From Candidatus Kinetoplastibacterium oncopeltii TCC290E (GTDB lineage Bacteria; Pseudomonadota; Gammaproteobacteria; Burkholderiales; Burkholderiaceae_B), in the NCBI RefSeq assembly GCF_000340865.1, contig NC_020299.1:744001-808000 (forward strand): DNA of 64,000 bases, in the 5' to 3' direction. Below are positions 52,701 through 62,024 of this stretch, piece after piece. Numbering within the stretch: the first letter of the stretch is position 1; every line of letters begins with the position of its first letter. The translations under genes were made by a program, and so were the position numbers. The notes under the pieces are model-generated. The model had not been told where the DNA came from. It ran no database searches and saw only the letters and a program-made list of their open reading frames with translations.

Positions 52701-53885
52701 GAAAAATAACCGATCGAATAAAGACTCAACAGCTTCTTCCGTGGGAGGCTCACCTGGTCTCATCATACGATATATGGCTATTCTAGCAGACATCTGATCA
52801 ACAGTTTCGTCTATTCTAAGAGTCTGAGAAATATAAGCACCTCTATCTAAATCATTTATATACAAGGTCTTAATATTTTCGATACAAGAATTCCTTAAAG
52901 TCTCTAAAGTTTGTTCTGATATCTCCTCATTAGCACGAATCAAAATCTCGCCAGTCTCAGAATCAATAATATTCTCTGCAATAATTCTGCCAAGCAAAAA
53001 ATCATCCGATACGGTAATTGTATTTATATTAGATTGAGAAATTAGTTTTATACCTCTGGAACTAATTCTTTTATCCTTTTCTAATATAATATTACCTTCT
53101 TTATCAACAATATCAAAGCTAGCAACTTCACCCTTCCATCTTTCAGGGACAAATTCTAAGATAGCACCACTGCTTTTTAACTCAAAAGTATCAAAATCAA
53201 AGAAATAAGAAAGTATAAATTCATCTAGGAAACCAATTGCCTTAAGTAAAATTGTTACAGGCATCTTCCTTCTACGGTCTATTCTAAAAAATAATATATC
53301 TTTAGGATCAAACTCAAAATCTAACCATGAACCACGATAGGGTATAATTCTAGCTGAAAATAATAATTTTCCTGAGCTGTGAGTTTTACCTTTGTCATGT
53401 TCAAAAAATACTCCGGGGGATCTATGTAATTGAGAAACCACAACCCGCTCAGTGCCGTTAATAATGAAAGAACCTGCAGATGTCATAAGAGGGATTTCTC
53501 CCATATAAACTTCCTGTTCCTTCACTTCCTTTACATTAGATTTATTTGAATCTTTATCTATTAGAACTAAACGTAATTTCGCCCTTAAAGGAGAAGCATA
53601 AGATAAACCACGCTGCTGACACTCTTTTACATCAAACATAGGATCACTTAGAGAATAACTAACAAACTCTAGGAAAGCTGATCCATTATGGCTGATTATT
53701 GGGAAAATTGACAAAAAAGCTGCTTGTAACCCATCAACAGAACGCATAGATGGATTAACACCAGCCTGCAAAAATGATTGATAAGATTTCAATTGAGTAG
53801 CAAGAAGGCATGGGATTTTTTGTACATCTTCACGCTTAGCAAAACTTTTACGAATACGCTTTTTTTCGGTATACGAATAAGGCAT
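49782..53885 (-). CDS. rpoB: RNA polymerase beta subunit
   Basis: 1367 residues from the ATG at 53885 ([19 protein letters not shown]), with GGAG upstream; the open frame to 53909 has no support. [24 protein letters not shown], the rifampicin pocket, is wild type in form. [19 protein letters not shown] and [21 protein letters not shown] near the end are conserved. The gene begins about 100 bases after the rplL terminator, the classic attenuated junction. Confidence 0.98.
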   Translation of the reverse strand: MPYSYTEKKRIRKSFAKREDVQKIPCLLATQLKSYQSFLQAGVNPSMRSVDGLQAAFLSIFPIISHNGSAFLEFVSYSLSDPMFDVKECQQRGLSYASPLRAKLRLVLIDKDSNKSNVKEVKEQEVYMGEIPLMTSAGSFIINGTERVVVSQLHRSPGVFFEHDKGKTHSSGKLLFSARIIPYRGSWLDFEFDPKDILFFRIDRRRKMPVTILLKAIGFLDEFILSYFFDFDTFELKSSGAILEFVPERWKGEVASFDIVDKEGNIILEKDKRISSRGIKLISQSNINTITVSDDFLLGRIIAENIIDSETGEILIRANEEISEQTLETLRNSCIENIKTLYINDLDRGAYISQTLRIDETVDQMSARIAIYRMMRPGEPPTEEAVESLFDRLFFSDNTYDLSRVGRMKINSRLGREDSIDKTILTGEDILDIIKLLVNLRNGNGNIDDIDHLGNRRVRCVGELTENQFRSGLVRVERAVKERLGQAEVDNLMPHDLINSKPISAAIKEFFGSSQLSQFMDQTNPLSEVTHKRRVSALGPGGLTRDRAGFEVRDVHPTHYGRVCPIETPEGPNIGLINSMSLYARLNEYGFLETPYRKVVSGKVSDQIDYLSAIEESNYVIAQANAELDDNGVFIDELVACRESGETLLTAPSNVHYMDVAPSQIVSVAASLIPFLEHDDANRALMGANMQRQAVPCLSPEKPIVGTGLERIVAVDSGTIVQALRGGVVDYVDAERIVIRVNDAENIAGEVGVDIYNLIKYTRSNQNTNINQRPIVKLGDNVAKGDVLADGASTDLGELALGQNMLIAFMPWNGYNFEDSILISEKVVSDDRYTSVHIEELTIVARDTKLGPEDITRDISNLSEVQLNRLDDSGIICIGAEVGPDDVLVGKVTPKGETQLTPEEKLLRAIFGEKASDVKDTSLRVPSGMSGTVIDVRVFTREGVIRDNRAQSIIDDDLKKYRQDLNDRLRIVEKDLFDRVEKILLNRVANGGPLKLSKGSLITKDYLHSLDHWHWFDIRLESEEFASILEQAKYSLEQERKQFDSLFEDKRKKLTQGDELPPGVLKMVKVYLAVKRRLQPGDKMAGRHGNKGVVSRIVPVEDMPYMADGTPVDIVLNPLGVPSRMNVGQVLEVHLGWAAKGIGSRISDVINLESKQQVSKIRDYLCKIYKSNTVSIDSLTDNEVLELANNLRSGLPVATPVFDGVDEKEIQELLNIAYPDNIADKMQLTKSRAQSWLFDGRTGEKFERPVTVGYMYYLKLHHLVDDKMHARSIGPYSLVTQQPLGGKAQFGGQRFGEMEVWALEAYGAAYTLQEMLTVKSDDISGRTKVYESIVKGDHLIEAGMPESFNVLVKEIRSLGLDIDLERN

Positions 53886-53938
53886 GAACACTCCGACTCG
53901 AAGTTGCATGAACCGTCCACCACGGTTCTAGGTTAACA

Positions 53939-53980
53939 CGTTTCCAGGAAACTCTTAGAAACAAAAATCTCCTGGAAACG
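53939..53980 (-). promoter_or_regulatory. Second hairpin in the rplL-rpoB junction
   Basis: CGTTTCCAGGA (53939-53949) pairs with TCCTGGAAACG (53970-53980), 11 bp with a 20-base loop. It lies between the rplL terminator and rpoB. In E. coli this gap carries an RNase III processing stem; a like role is inferred only from position and shape. Confidence 0.55.
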
Positions 53981-53985
53981 CAAAA

Positions 53986-54016
53986 ACCCGGAGATAGTTA
54001 CATACCAACTCCGGGT
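53986..54016 (-). terminator. Rho-independent terminator/attenuator after rplL
   Basis: ACCCGGAG and CTCCGGGT (53986-53993, 54009-54016) form an 8-bp GC-rich stem; on the minus strand TTTTTG follows. It lies 14 bases after the rplL stop. As rpoB has no other obvious promoter, partial read-through probably sets the ratio of L7/L12 to polymerase. Confidence 0.8.
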
Positions 54017-54030
54017 AGCGTTATAGCTAA

Positions 54031-54405
54031 TTACTTTATTTCAGATTTTGCGCCGGCATCATCAAGTTTTTTCTTGATACTTTCAGCATCAGACTTAGAA
54101 ACACCTTCCTTAACTGCTTTAGGTGCACCATCAACTAAATCTTTAGCCTCTTTTAACCCTAAACCTGTTAATTCACGAACAGCTTTAATAACACTAACCT
54201 TGTTAGCTCCTGCTTCTAAAAGCATTACATTAAATTCTGTTTGCTCTTCAACTGCAGCAGCATTACCACCAGCTGGTGCGGCAACTGCAACAGCTGCTGC
54301 AGCAGAAACACCAAATTTTTCTTCCATAGCTTTAATAAGCTCAGAAAGATCTAATACTGTCATATTAGCGACAGCTTCTAGAATTTCATTTTTATTTAAA
54401 GACAT
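54031..54405 (-). CDS. rplL: 50S ribosomal protein L7/L12
   Basis: 124 residues. The N-terminal dimer domain, an Ala-rich hinge (about 35-50) and the factor-binding domain ([23 protein letters not shown]) are present. It forms the stalk with L10. It is followed at once by a terminator before rpoB. Confidence 0.97.
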   Translation of the reverse strand: MSLNKNEILEAVANMTVLDLSELIKAMEEKFGVSAAAAVAVAAPAGGNAAAVEEQTEFNVMLLEAGANKVSVIKAVRELTGLGLKEAKDLVDGAPKAVKEGVSKSDAESIKKKLDDAGAKSEIK

Positions 54406-54466
54406 TTAAAGAACTCCAAAATTATAAGCTAGACAAAATTGTCTTGCTAATGAATAAGCAAAAATA

Positions 54467-54994
54467 TTAAGAAGATAAATTCTTTTGGTCATGAATAGCC
54501 GACAGCACTCTGACAAAAGATGTAGGAACCTCATTAACAGTACGCACAAGTTTAGCAACTGGTGCTTGCATTGTTGCCATTAATCTAGCTATTAAATCTT
54601 CACGTGAAGGAATAATAGCTAATTCCATTATGTCATCATAATCCAATAAACAGCTAGATAAAGCACCAGCTTTAATGACCAATTTGTCATTATTTTTTGC
54701 AAAGCTAGCCAAAACCTTAGCAGCAGCTACAGGATCATAACTAATACAGTAAATTAATGGACCTACCAGTTTATCTGATAAAGACTTAAATCTTGAATCT
54801 GCAATAACTCTACGAGCAAGTGAATTTTTTAAAACTTTTAAATATACACCAGCATCACGAGCAGATTTACGCAACAAATAAACAGAAGCGACATCAAGAC
54901 CACGATATTCAGCAACAACTATTGACTGTGCATCACCTATTTTTGCGGTTATCTCTTCAATAACTATCGCTTTTTCTTGACGATTAAGACTCAC
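54467..54994 (-). CDS. rplJ: 50S ribosomal protein L10
   Basis: 175 residues from GTG at 54994 ([15 protein letters not shown]), placed by GGAG a few bases upstream and by the family start. [16 protein letters not shown] and the C-terminal stalk helix are conserved. It anchors L7/L12 to the ribosome and in E. coli represses its own leader. A structured leader lies about 60 bases upstream. Confidence 0.95.
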   Translation of the reverse strand: MSLNRQEKAIVIEEITAKIGDAQSIVVAEYRGLDVASVYLLRKSARDAGVYLKVLKNSLARRVIADSRFKSLSDKLVGPLIYCISYDPVAAAKVLASFAKNNDKLVIKAGALSSCLLDYDDIMELAIIPSREDLIARLMATMQAPVAKLVRTVNEVPTSFVRVLSAIHDQKNLSS

Positions 54995-55054
54995 GGATAC
55001 TCCATAAAAAAAACGTTTAAGAAAAATGAAATAATCTTTCACGTCACCCGGAAT

Positions 55055-55102
55055 CGGCGTCTAACTGAGTTCATCAAAAAACAAGAATCTCTCAGAACGC
55101 CG
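55055..55102 (-). promoter_or_regulatory. Candidate rplJ leader structure (L10 autoregulatory site)
   Basis: On the minus strand CGGCGT (55097-55102) pairs with ACGCCG (55055-55060), and inside it CTGAG pairs with CTCAG (55091-55095 with 55065-55069). The two stems are joined by an asymmetric bulge (one base against four). The shape and place, about 60-110 bases before rplJ, match the known L10-binding leader. Confidence 0.55.
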
Positions 55103-55198
55103 TCTACGTTGGAATTAAAACAATATTAAGCAAATTTCTGCTCCAACGATCTTTGACAGAAATGTCTTGTAAATACAAAACATAGCGCCCAAAGCACT

Positions 55199-55903
55199 TT
55201 ATTTAAATAAATCATAATTTACCGAAGCAATGTCCACTTTAACTCCTATTCCCATAGTCGAAGAAATGGATAATTTGCGCAAATAAATGCCTTTTGCTGT
55301 AACAGGCCTATTTTTCTGCAACGAACTCATTAGTGCAACCAGATTTGAATATAATTGTTGAACAGAAAAAGAAGCGCGACCTATGACAGAATGTATTATA
55401 CCAGACTTGTCTGTGCGAAATTGCACTTGACCTGCTTTAACCTTTCTAACAGCTTCAGCTACATCAGCAGTTACAGTACCAACTTTTGGATTAGGCATTA
55501 ATCCTCTAGGCCCTAGGATTTGGCCTAGGGTACCAACAATTCTCATAGTGTCTGGTGATGCAATAACAACATCAAAATTCATTTGGCCAGCCTTAATTGA
55601 ATCAGCAAGATCATCTAAACCAACCACATCAGCACCAGCTTGTCTAGCAGAGTCAGCTTTCTCTCCTTGAGCAAATACCGCAACACGAACAATCTTGCCA
55701 GTACCTTCAGGCAATACTACAGATCCACGCACTAATTGATCAGACTTTTTAGGATCGATGCCAAGTTTTATGGCAACATCTACAGATTCATCAAATTTAG
55801 CATTAGCTGTTTCTTTTATTAAAGAAACAGCATCTTCTATAGGATAGTATTTAGAACGATCTAACTTACTATTGATTATTTTAGCACGTTTATAAGATGC
55901 CAT
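55199..55903 (-). CDS. rplA: 50S ribosomal protein L1
   Basis: 234 residues. [35 protein letters not shown] and [15 protein letters not shown] are conserved. It builds the mobile L1 stalk and in E. coli controls rplKA translation. Two bases separate it from rplK. Confidence 0.97.
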   Translation of the reverse strand: MASYKRAKIINSKLDRSKYYPIEDAVSLIKETANAKFDESVDVAIKLGIDPKKSDQLVRGSVVLPEGTGKIVRVAVFAQGEKADSARQAGADVVGLDDLADSIKAGQMNFDVVIASPDTMRIVGTLGQILGPRGLMPNPKVGTVTADVAEAVRKVKAGQVQFRTDKSGIIHSVIGRASFSVQQLYSNLVALMSSLQKNRPVTAKGIYLRKLSISSTMGIGVKVDIASVNYDLFK

Positions 55904-55905
55904 TA

Positions 55906-56337
55906 TTAAACTCCTTCAACTTTAATACCCATACTACGTGCACTACCAGCAATAGTACGTACAGCTGCATCTATATTTGAAGCAGTCAAATCAGGCTCTT
56001 TCATCTTTGCAATCTCTTCAGCCTGAGCACGAGTCAAAATACCAACTTTATCGACGTGAGGCTTAGCTGATCCTTTTTGTACTCCAGCAGCTTTTTTGAT
56101 CAAAATAGAAGCTGGTGGGGTTTTTAATATAAACGTAAAACTTTTATCAGCAAAAGCTGTGATAACAACTGGAATTGGTAATCCTGGCTCTAAACCTTGA
56201 GTCTTCGCATTAAAAGACTTACAAAACTCCATTATATTCAAACCACGCTGACCCAAAGCAGGACCTATCGGTGGTGAAGGATTAGCCTTCCCAGCAGGCA
56301 CTTGAAGTTTAACAAAACCAACAATTTTCTTTGCCAC
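55906..56337 (-). CDS. rplK: 50S ribosomal protein L11
   Basis: 143 residues from GTG at 56337 ([16 protein letters not shown]), the standard length and start, with GGGAGA upstream; the open frame to 56379 overlaps nothing useful. [19 protein letters not shown] is conserved. Part of the factor-binding centre and RelA response. Confidence 0.96.
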   Translation of the reverse strand: MAKKIVGFVKLQVPAGKANPSPPIGPALGQRGLNIMEFCKSFNAKTQGLEPGLPIPVVITAFADKSFTFILKTPPASILIKKAAGVQKGSAKPHVDKVGILTRAQAEEIAKMKEPDLTASNIDAAVRTIAGSARSMGIKVEGV

Positions 56338-56396
56338 AAAATTCTCCCAAAGGGTAATAACGCTCGAAAAGCTCCCCAAAAAACAAAATCAATAAA

Positions 56397-56933
56397 TTAA
56401 GTTTTTTCGACTTGTCCAAAATCCAACTCTATCGGCGTTGACCTGCCAAATATAGTAACAGAAACTCTAATTTTATTTTTTTCGTAATTGATTTCTTCAA
56501 CATTGCCATTGAAATCTGCGAAAGGACCGTCTTTTACTCTAACAGTTTCACCTACCTCAAACAAGATTTTAGGACGAGGTTTTTCAAATCCTTCTTCAAT
56601 CTGAGATAATATTTTTTCTACTTCACCTTTATAAAGAGGTGTAGGCTTATTTCCAGAACTACCTAGAAAACCAGTTACCCTATTGGTGCTTTTTATTAAA
56701 TGCCATGTTTCATCAGTCAATTCCATTTCTATAAGAACATATCCTGGAAAAATACGACGTTCACTAATAGATTTTTGCCCATTTTTTATGTCAATAACTT
56801 CCTCTGATGGGATCAAAATTTTACCAAAAAATGAACTCAATCCAGATTGATCAATTCTATCATTTATCGTTTTTAAAACATTTTTCTCCATACCAGAAGA
56901 AACATGAACAACATACCAACGCTTATTATCCAT
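56397..56933 (-). CDS. nusG: Transcription antitermination factor NusG
   Basis: 178 residues. The NGN domain ([32 protein letters not shown]) and the C-terminal KOW ([20 protein letters not shown]) are present. It links RNA polymerase with the ribosome or Rho. It is the partner gene of secE, nine bases upstream. Confidence 0.97.
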   Translation of the reverse strand: MDNKRWYVVHVSSGMEKNVLKTINDRIDQSGLSSFFGKILIPSEEVIDIKNGQKSISERRIFPGYVLIEMELTDETWHLIKSTNRVTGFLGSSGNKPTPLYKGEVEKILSQIEEGFEKPRPKILFEVGETVRVKDGPFADFNGNVEEINYEKNKIRVSVTIFGRSTPIELDFGQVEKT

Positions 56934-56942
56934 TAAATGCTC

Positions 56943-57323
56943 TTATCTCCAGCCTAACAAAACACCATAAAGAAAAAAATCTATAATTTTATCAATCAAG
57001 CAAATAAAAACACTTATTAAAACTGCAAAAACACATACAGTACCTGTCATTCTTACAGCTGATTTACGATCTGGCCAGCTAACTCTCTTTAACTCAGAAA
57101 AAGATTCTTTACCAAACGAAAAAAAACTTCTGCTTATCTCATTAAAAATAAACAATACAAAAGACAAACAAGAAATAATAGAGAAACCAATTATTCTAAA
57201 AGTTATAGATCTTTCTGAAAACCAAAAAAGCGAAACTAATCCCAAAAAAAATAAAAATAAAGCTAAAAAAAATTTAACTTTATCAAAATAACTAAAACAG
57301 TTATCCACATTCGATATAGACAT
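56943..57323 (-). CDS. secE: Preprotein translocase subunit SecE
   Basis: 126 residues with three hydrophobic segments (about 15-35, 42-62, 95-120), as in proteobacterial SecE. The conserved cytosolic motif ESFSELKRVSWPDRKSA lies between the second and third. Essential partner of SecY. Located between tRNA-Trp and nusG. Confidence 0.93.
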   Translation of the reverse strand: MSISNVDNCFSYFDKVKFFLALFLFFLGLVSLFWFSERSITFRIIGFSIISCLSFVLFIFNEISRSFFSFGKESFSELKRVSWPDRKSAVRMTGTVCVFAVLISVFICLIDKIIDFFLYGVLLGWR

Positions 57324-57351
57324 TTTAAAACTTCAAAAGGATATTATATAA

Positions 57352-57427
57352 TGGCAGGGGCAGTAGGAATTGAACCTACAACCTTCGGTTTTGGAGACCG
57401 ACGCTCTGCCAATTGAGCTATACCCCT
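57352..57427 (-). tRNA. trnW: tRNA-Trp (anticodon CCA)
   Basis: 76 bases including an encoded CCA. Acceptor AGGGGTA pairs with its partner ending CCCCT; the anticodon stem TCGGT/ACCGA holds the loop CTCCAAA. Located 28 bases upstream of secE, the typical place in betaproteobacteria. Confidence 0.97.
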
Positions 57428-57458
57428 ATATCCAAATAGATAAATAATTTATACAACT

Positions 57459-57492
57459 AAAAATTCAGCTCTAACATTTTAGAAAGAGCCTG
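57459..57492 (-). terminator. Terminator after tuf copy 2
   Basis: GCTCT (57468-57472) and AGAGC (57485-57489) pair, extended by CA/TG across a bulged base. On the minus strand AATTTTTAG follows. It lies just past the tuf repeat border and before tRNA-Trp, so some read-through to secE-nusG is probable. Confidence 0.6.
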
Positions 57493-57493
57493 A

Positions 57494-58699
57494 GTTATTT
57501 ATATTTTCAAGCAATAATCTTAGATACTACACCAGCGCCAACAGTCCTACCACCTTCACGTATGGCAAAACGTAATCCTTCTTCCATTGCTATAGGTGAT
57601 AATAATTTTACTTTCATAGCAACATTATCACCAGGTAATACCATTTCTTTATCTTCTGGTAATTCTATAGTTCCTGTTACATCTGTAGTTCTAAAGTAAA
57701 ATTGAGGACGATATCCCTTGAAAAACGGAGTATGTCTGCCACCTTCTTCTTTAGATAAAACATATACTTCAGCAGTAAATTCCGTATGTGGAGTAATAGA
57801 TCCTGGCTTGGCTAGTACTTGACCTCTTTCTACATCCTCTCTCTTAGTTCCTCTAAGCAAGATACCTACATTATCGCCTGCTTGACCTTGATCAAGCATT
57901 TTACGAAACATTTCAACACCAGTACATATAGTTTTTACTGTAGGCTTGATACCTATTATCTCTATTTCTTCGCCTACTTTTACTACTCCACGCTCTATGC
58001 GACCAGTAACAACAGTTCCACGTCCAGAAATTGAAAATACATCTTCTACAGGTAATAAAAACGCTCCATCTATAGCTCGTTCTGGAGTTGGGATGTAAGT
58101 ATCTAAAGCATCTGCTAGAGCTAAAATTGCCTGCTCTCCAAGCTCGCCCTTATCGCCTTCTAAAGCTAACTTTGCAGAACCTTTTATGATAGGAGTATCA
58201 TCACCAGGAAAATCATATTTCGATAATAACTCTCGAACTTCCATTTCAACAAGTTCTAAGAGCTCCTCATCATCGACCATATCTGCTTTATTAAGAAAAA
58301 CAACAATATAAGGTACACCGACCTGACGAGATAATAATATATGCTCTCTGGTTTGAGGCATTGGACCATCAGCAGCAGAAACAACTAATATAGCACCATC
58401 CATCTGTGCAGCACCAGTTATCATATTCTTGACATAATCAGCATGCCCAGGACAATCAACGTGAGCATAATGACGTGCTGATGTTTCATATTCGACATGA
58501 GCGGTATTTATAGTAATACCCCTAGCCTTTTCTTCTGGAGCCGCATCAATCTGAGCATAAGCTCGTGCTTCTCCACCAAATTTAGTAGCCAAAACCGTAG
58601 TAATAGCAGCTGTTAAAGTTGTTTTACCATGATCAACGTGACCAATCGTACCTACATTTACATGCGGCTTGCTACGTTCAAACTTGCTTTTCGCCATAT
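57494..58699 (-). repeat. tuf repeat, copy 2 (1206 bases)
   Basis: Partner of 40938-42143, with no base difference seen on reading. Identity starts two bases before the start codon and stops 13 bases after the stop codon. Confidence 0.9.
57507..58697 (-). CDS. tufB: Elongation factor Tu, copy 2
   Basis: 396 residues from the ATG at 58697 ([12 protein letters not shown]); the frame stays open to 58736 but the family start is clear. The protein is identical to copy 1. It follows tRNA-Thr by 48 bases, in the tRNA-Tyr/Gly/Thr-tuf unit known across proteobacteria. Two tuf genes are often reduced to one in small genomes, so the retention is notable. Confidence 0.98.
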   Translation of the reverse strand: MAKSKFERSKPHVNVGTIGHVDHGKTTLTAAITTVLATKFGGEARAYAQIDAAPEEKARGITINTAHVEYETSARHYAHVDCPGHADYVKNMITGAAQMDGAILVVSAADGPMPQTREHILLSRQVGVPYIVVFLNKADMVDDEELLELVEMEVRELLSKYDFPGDDTPIIKGSAKLALEGDKGELGEQAILALADALDTYIPTPERAIDGAFLLPVEDVFSISGRGTVVTGRIERGVVKVGEEIEIIGIKPTVKTICTGVEMFRKMLDQGQAGDNVGILLRGTKREDVERGQVLAKPGSITPHTEFTAEVYVLSKEEGGRHTPFFKGYRPQFYFRTTDVTGTIELPEDKEMVLPGDNVAMKVKLLSPIAMEEGLRFAIREGGRTVGAGVVSKIIA

Positions 58700-58745
58700 A
58701 CAACCCCAAAATAAAAGTGAAGTTAAGTAGTACCAAAAATTATAT

Positions 58746-58820
<75 letters not shown>

Positions 58821-58824
58821 ATTA

Positions 58825-58898
58825 TGGAGCGGGTGAAGGGAATCGAACCCTCATCGTAAGCTTGGAAGGCTTCTGCTCTACCATTGAGCTACACCCGC
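58825..58898 (-). tRNA. trnG: tRNA-Gly (anticodon TCC)
   Basis: 74 bases with encoded CCA. Acceptor GCGGGTG/CACCCGC, D-arm GCTC...GAGC, anticodon loop CTTCCAA. The anticodon stem GAAGC/GCTTA has four pairs and a G-A mismatch at its outer end (27-43). Confidence 0.95.
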
Positions 58899-58975
58899 AC
58901 AGATACGCGCATTCACCAACAATAATCTAAAAATATAGATTTAAAGATTCATAGGTAACCATATCGACATAAACA

Positions 58976-59062
58976 TGGTGGAGGAGGTTGGATTCGAACC
59001 AACGTAGGCGCAAGGCCAACAGATTTACAGTCTGCCCCCTTTAACCACTCGGGCACCCCTCC
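58976..59062 (-). tRNA. trnY: tRNA-Tyr (anticodon GTA)
   Basis: 87 bases, class II with a long variable arm, encoded CCA. Acceptor GGAGGGG, anticodon loop CTGTAAA within CAGA/TCTG, T-loop TTCGAAT. First gene of the tRNA-tuf unit. Confidence 0.97.
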
Positions 59063-59077
59063 TATACAGTATCTGAA

Positions 59078-59106
59078 ATTGTGAAGAATTTCTTTCTAAA
59101 AGTCAA
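59078..59106 (-). promoter_or_regulatory. Candidate promoter for the tRNA-Tyr/Gly/Thr-tuf unit
   Basis: On the minus strand TTGACT (59101-59106) and CACAAT (59078-59083) are 17 bases apart; the expected start is about ten bases before tRNA-Tyr. The -35 box matches five of six bases. Confidence 0.45.
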
Positions 59107-59230
59107 ACTATAGTGACAAAAATAACAAATTAATATGAAATCACAATAAATAGATAAGCAATTATACAACATTATATTTATAATCAACTCACAGAATACG
59201 ACTGAGATTAATAATCTTTAAATTAAATAA

Positions 59231-59905
59231 CTAAATTTTCTTATTATTTAATCTTCTTATTATGACTAAACAACGTTGAGAACAAATTCCAGGAATAATA
59301 AGTTTCTCCATTCTACTAATACACCAATCTTTCATAGATGAAAAATCATCAATTTCCTTTTTTGGAACTATTCCTTTCATTGAACATAACATACCATCTT
59401 CTTTAACATGAAAACCTGAAGTCTCAGTGAACTTGGACAAAGAAGAAAAAGCTCTTGATATTGCAATATCACATTCTAGAGACTTAAGATTTTCTATCCT
59501 AGAGTGATAAATTAAAATATTTGATAATAAATTAGTGCTCGCAACATGCCTCATGAAAGATGTTTTTTTAAAAACAGAATCTACACAAATAACACTCCAA
59601 TCTGGTCGCATTATAGCCAAAACAATTCCAGGAAGACCAGCTCCAGAACCAACATCACAAATTGTTATTTTTTTTTTATAGAAAAAATCTAAAAAAGGCA
59701 GAACAGACAGACTATCTATAATATGATGTATTAGCATATATTCATAATCATTCATAGATGTTATGTTTGAGTATCTGTTCCATTTTTGAATCATTGATAA
59801 ATAATTACTCAATAATATTTTCTGATCAGTAGATATTTTAATATTAAGAATAGAACAAGCATCAGATAAAAATTCATCTAAGACTTTATTTTTATATAGA
59901 TCCAT
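59231..59905 (-). CDS. rsmG: 16S rRNA (guanine-527-N7) methyltransferase
   Basis: 224 residues. The SAM-binding motif [11 protein letters not shown] (about 84-93), [12 protein letters not shown], and [11 protein letters not shown] are diagnostic of RsmG/GidB. It methylates G527 in the 530 loop of 16S rRNA. Its start overlaps the mnmG end by 14 bases, so translation is coupled. No parA/parB follows, unlike many relatives. Confidence 0.95.
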   Translation of the reverse strand: MDLYKNKVLDEFLSDACSILNIKISTDQKILLSNYLSMIQKWNRYSNITSMNDYEYMLIHHIIDSLSVLPFLDFFYKKKITICDVGSGAGLPGIVLAIMRPDWSVICVDSVFKKTSFMRHVASTNLLSNILIYHSRIENLKSLECDIAISRAFSSLSKFTETSGFHVKEDGMLCSMKGIVPKKEIDDFSSMKDWCISRMEKLIIPGICSQRCLVIIRRLNNKKI

Positions 59906-61802
59906 TATTTGAGCTCTTCAGTTTTTTAACATAAACAAACAGAACAGATACCGATGCTGGAGTAACGCCAGGAATTCTACTAGCTTGACCTATTGTTTCA
60001 GGTTTGTATTCGTTCAGCTTTTGCCTAACCTCGATTGATAAATTACCCATAGAAAGATAATCGATATTATTAGGTATCTTATAGGAATCATTATCAGACA
60101 TTTTCTTTATTTCATCTAATTGTTTAGAAATGTACCCAGAATATTTTATATGAATATCAATTTGATCTGACAAAATATCATCGTAAGAAACGCCAGGTCC
60201 TACTAAATAACAACCTGAATCCTTAATAGACATCAGATCTTTGTATTTGATTCCTGGTCTTTTCAATATATCGAAAATACATAAATCCTTATCAAGATTT
60301 TTTCCTAATGTATTATAGTCGTAATGTTTAATTAAGGAATTAAAATTTAATGATGTATTTTTTAATCTTTGTAATTCTTGATTTATCGAATCACGTTTTT
60401 TATTAAAAAGATTCCATCTATTATCATCTACAATACCTAGATTTCTACCAAGCTCAGTAAGCCTTAAATCCGCATTATCCTCTCTTAGAGTTAAGCGATA
60501 CTCTGCACGGGATGTAAACATCCTATATGGCTCAGTAGTGCCTCTTGTTATTAAATCGTCAATCATTACACCTATATATGAGTCACTTCTATGAGGGGAC
60601 CATTGTTCTAAATCCAAGCATCTTCTTGATGCATTTAATCCTGCTAATAAACCTTGTGCTGCTGCTTCCTCGTAACCAGTAGTTCCATTGATTTGACCAG
60701 CCAAATACAAACCTTCTATATTCTTTGTCTCTAGTGTAGCTTTTAAAAACTTAGGGTCAAAATAATCATACTCAATTGCGTATCCATATCTTAATATATG
60801 AGCATTATGCAAACCAGGAAGAGAACGAACTAAATTTACCTGAACATCAAAAGGTAAACTTGTAGATATGCCATTAGGATAAAACTCATTAGTATGCAAA
60901 CCCTCTGGTTCTAGAAAAATTTGGTGAGAATCTTTATCAGAAAATCTAGTAACTTTATCTTCGATAGAAGGACAATATCTTGGACCTCTAGACTCGATTG
61001 ATCCATTATATAAAGGTGATCTGGAAAATGCATCTCTAACTATTTCATGAGATATTGAGTTTGTCCTTGTAATCCAACATGGTAGCTGCTTAGGATGCAT
61101 GCTACTATCTCCTATAAACGAGAATATTGGTAAAGGATAATCTCCTTCTTGAATCTGAAGCATATTAAAGTCAATAGTTCTTCCATCTATACGAGGAGGA
61201 GTGCCTGTTTTTAATCTTCCTTGTGGAAGTCCAAGATCCTTTAGATTTTCAGCTAGAGATATTACAGCTTGATCTCCAGATCTGCCTCCAGAAAAACTAC
61301 TTTCTCCCATATGGATAATACCATTAAGAAAAGTACCTGTTGTTAACACAACGGATTTGGCTTTTATGCTTATTCCAAGGCTAGTTTTAACGCCACAAAT
61401 ATTGTTATTTTTTATTAAAATACTATTTACTGTTTCCTGAATAATATAAAGATTCGCTTGATTTTCTAGTTTTTTCCTAACAATTTGACGATACAAAAAT
61501 CTATCTATTTGAGCTCTAGTAGATCTAACAGCAGGACCTTTTGATAAATTCAATATCTTAAAGTGAATTCCGGCATAATCTGCAGATAAAGCCATAGATC
61601 CACCAAGAGCATCTATTTCTTTTACTAAATGACCTTTACCAATTCCTCCTATTGATGGATTACAAGACATTTGTCCTAATGTATCTAAGTTTCCTGTTAT
61701 GAGTAAAGTAACAGAACCAGATCTTGCAGAAGATAAAGCAGCTTCTGTTCCAGCATGCCCACCTCCTACGATTATTACGTCAAAATTAAAAGGATTATTC
61801 AT
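59892..61802 (-). CDS. mnmG: tRNA uridine-5-carboxymethylaminomethyl modification subunit MnmG
   Basis: 636 residues. The FAD-binding [10 protein letters not shown] (13-22), [22 protein letters not shown] and [13 protein letters not shown] are typical; the C-terminal MnmE-binding domain ends at about residue 630. With MnmE it modifies the wobble uridine of several tRNAs. It overlaps rsmG, and mnmE lies upstream across a 222-base gap. Confidence 0.97.
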   Translation of the reverse strand: MNNPFNFDVIIVGGGHAGTEAALSSARSGSVTLLITGNLDTLGQMSCNPSIGGIGKGHLVKEIDALGGSMALSADYAGIHFKILNLSKGPAVRSTRAQIDRFLYRQIVRKKLENQANLYIIQETVNSILIKNNNICGVKTSLGISIKAKSVVLTTGTFLNGIIHMGESSFSGGRSGDQAVISLAENLKDLGLPQGRLKTGTPPRIDGRTIDFNMLQIQEGDYPLPIFSFIGDSSMHPKQLPCWITRTNSISHEIVRDAFSRSPLYNGSIESRGPRYCPSIEDKVTRFSDKDSHQIFLEPEGLHTNEFYPNGISTSLPFDVQVNLVRSLPGLHNAHILRYGYAIEYDYFDPKFLKATLETKNIEGLYLAGQINGTTGYEEAAAQGLLAGLNASRRCLDLEQWSPHRSDSYIGVMIDDLITRGTTEPYRMFTSRAEYRLTLREDNADLRLTELGRNLGIVDDNRWNLFNKKRDSINQELQRLKNTSLNFNSLIKHYDYNTLGKNLDKDLCIFDILKRPGIKYKDLMSIKDSGCYLVGPGVSYDDILSDQIDIHIKYSGYISKQLDEIKKMSDNDSYKIPNNIDYLSMGNLSIEVRQKLNEYKPETIGQASRIPGVTPASVSVLFVYVKKLKSSNNGSI

Positions 61803-61842
61803 TAATTATCTTTTATTATTTAATTGTTTATTTAAATGATTA

Positions 61843-61887
61843 TGATAATTAGAGAGAGGTTTTTATGTGCATAACCTCTCATTATCA
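61843..61887 (-). terminator. Stem-loop between mnmE and mnmG
   Basis: TGATAAT (61843-61849) and GAGAGGT (61854-61860) pair with ACCTCTC (61874-61880) and ATTATCA (61881-61887), two 7-bp stems joined by a 4-base bulge. It lies about 140 bases past the mnmE stop. The loop side contains a DnaA-box match. Confidence 0.55.
61866..61874 (-). promoter_or_regulatory. Isolated DnaA-box match
   Basis: TTATGCACA on the minus strand fits the consensus TTATNCACA exactly. No second perfect box is near; TTATTAACA and TTATTCATA to the right each differ by one base. With only one exact match it is not taken as an origin. Confidence 0.25.
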
Positions 61888-62024
61888 TTAATATTCAATA
61901 TGTTGCATGTATTGATAACTTTTGTAATAAGCCTGTTTTATTTCATGATACTTTTTGGATAAAAAAATAGTTTGCTGTTTTTTATTGAGTTATTCATATT
62001 TTTTCCGTATGTTATTAACAATAA

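Noticed and set aside
61803-62024. Chromosomal origin oriC between mnmE and mnmG
   Set aside because: Only one exact DnaA box and no dnaA, dnaN or gyrB nearby; gene orientation does not change across it.
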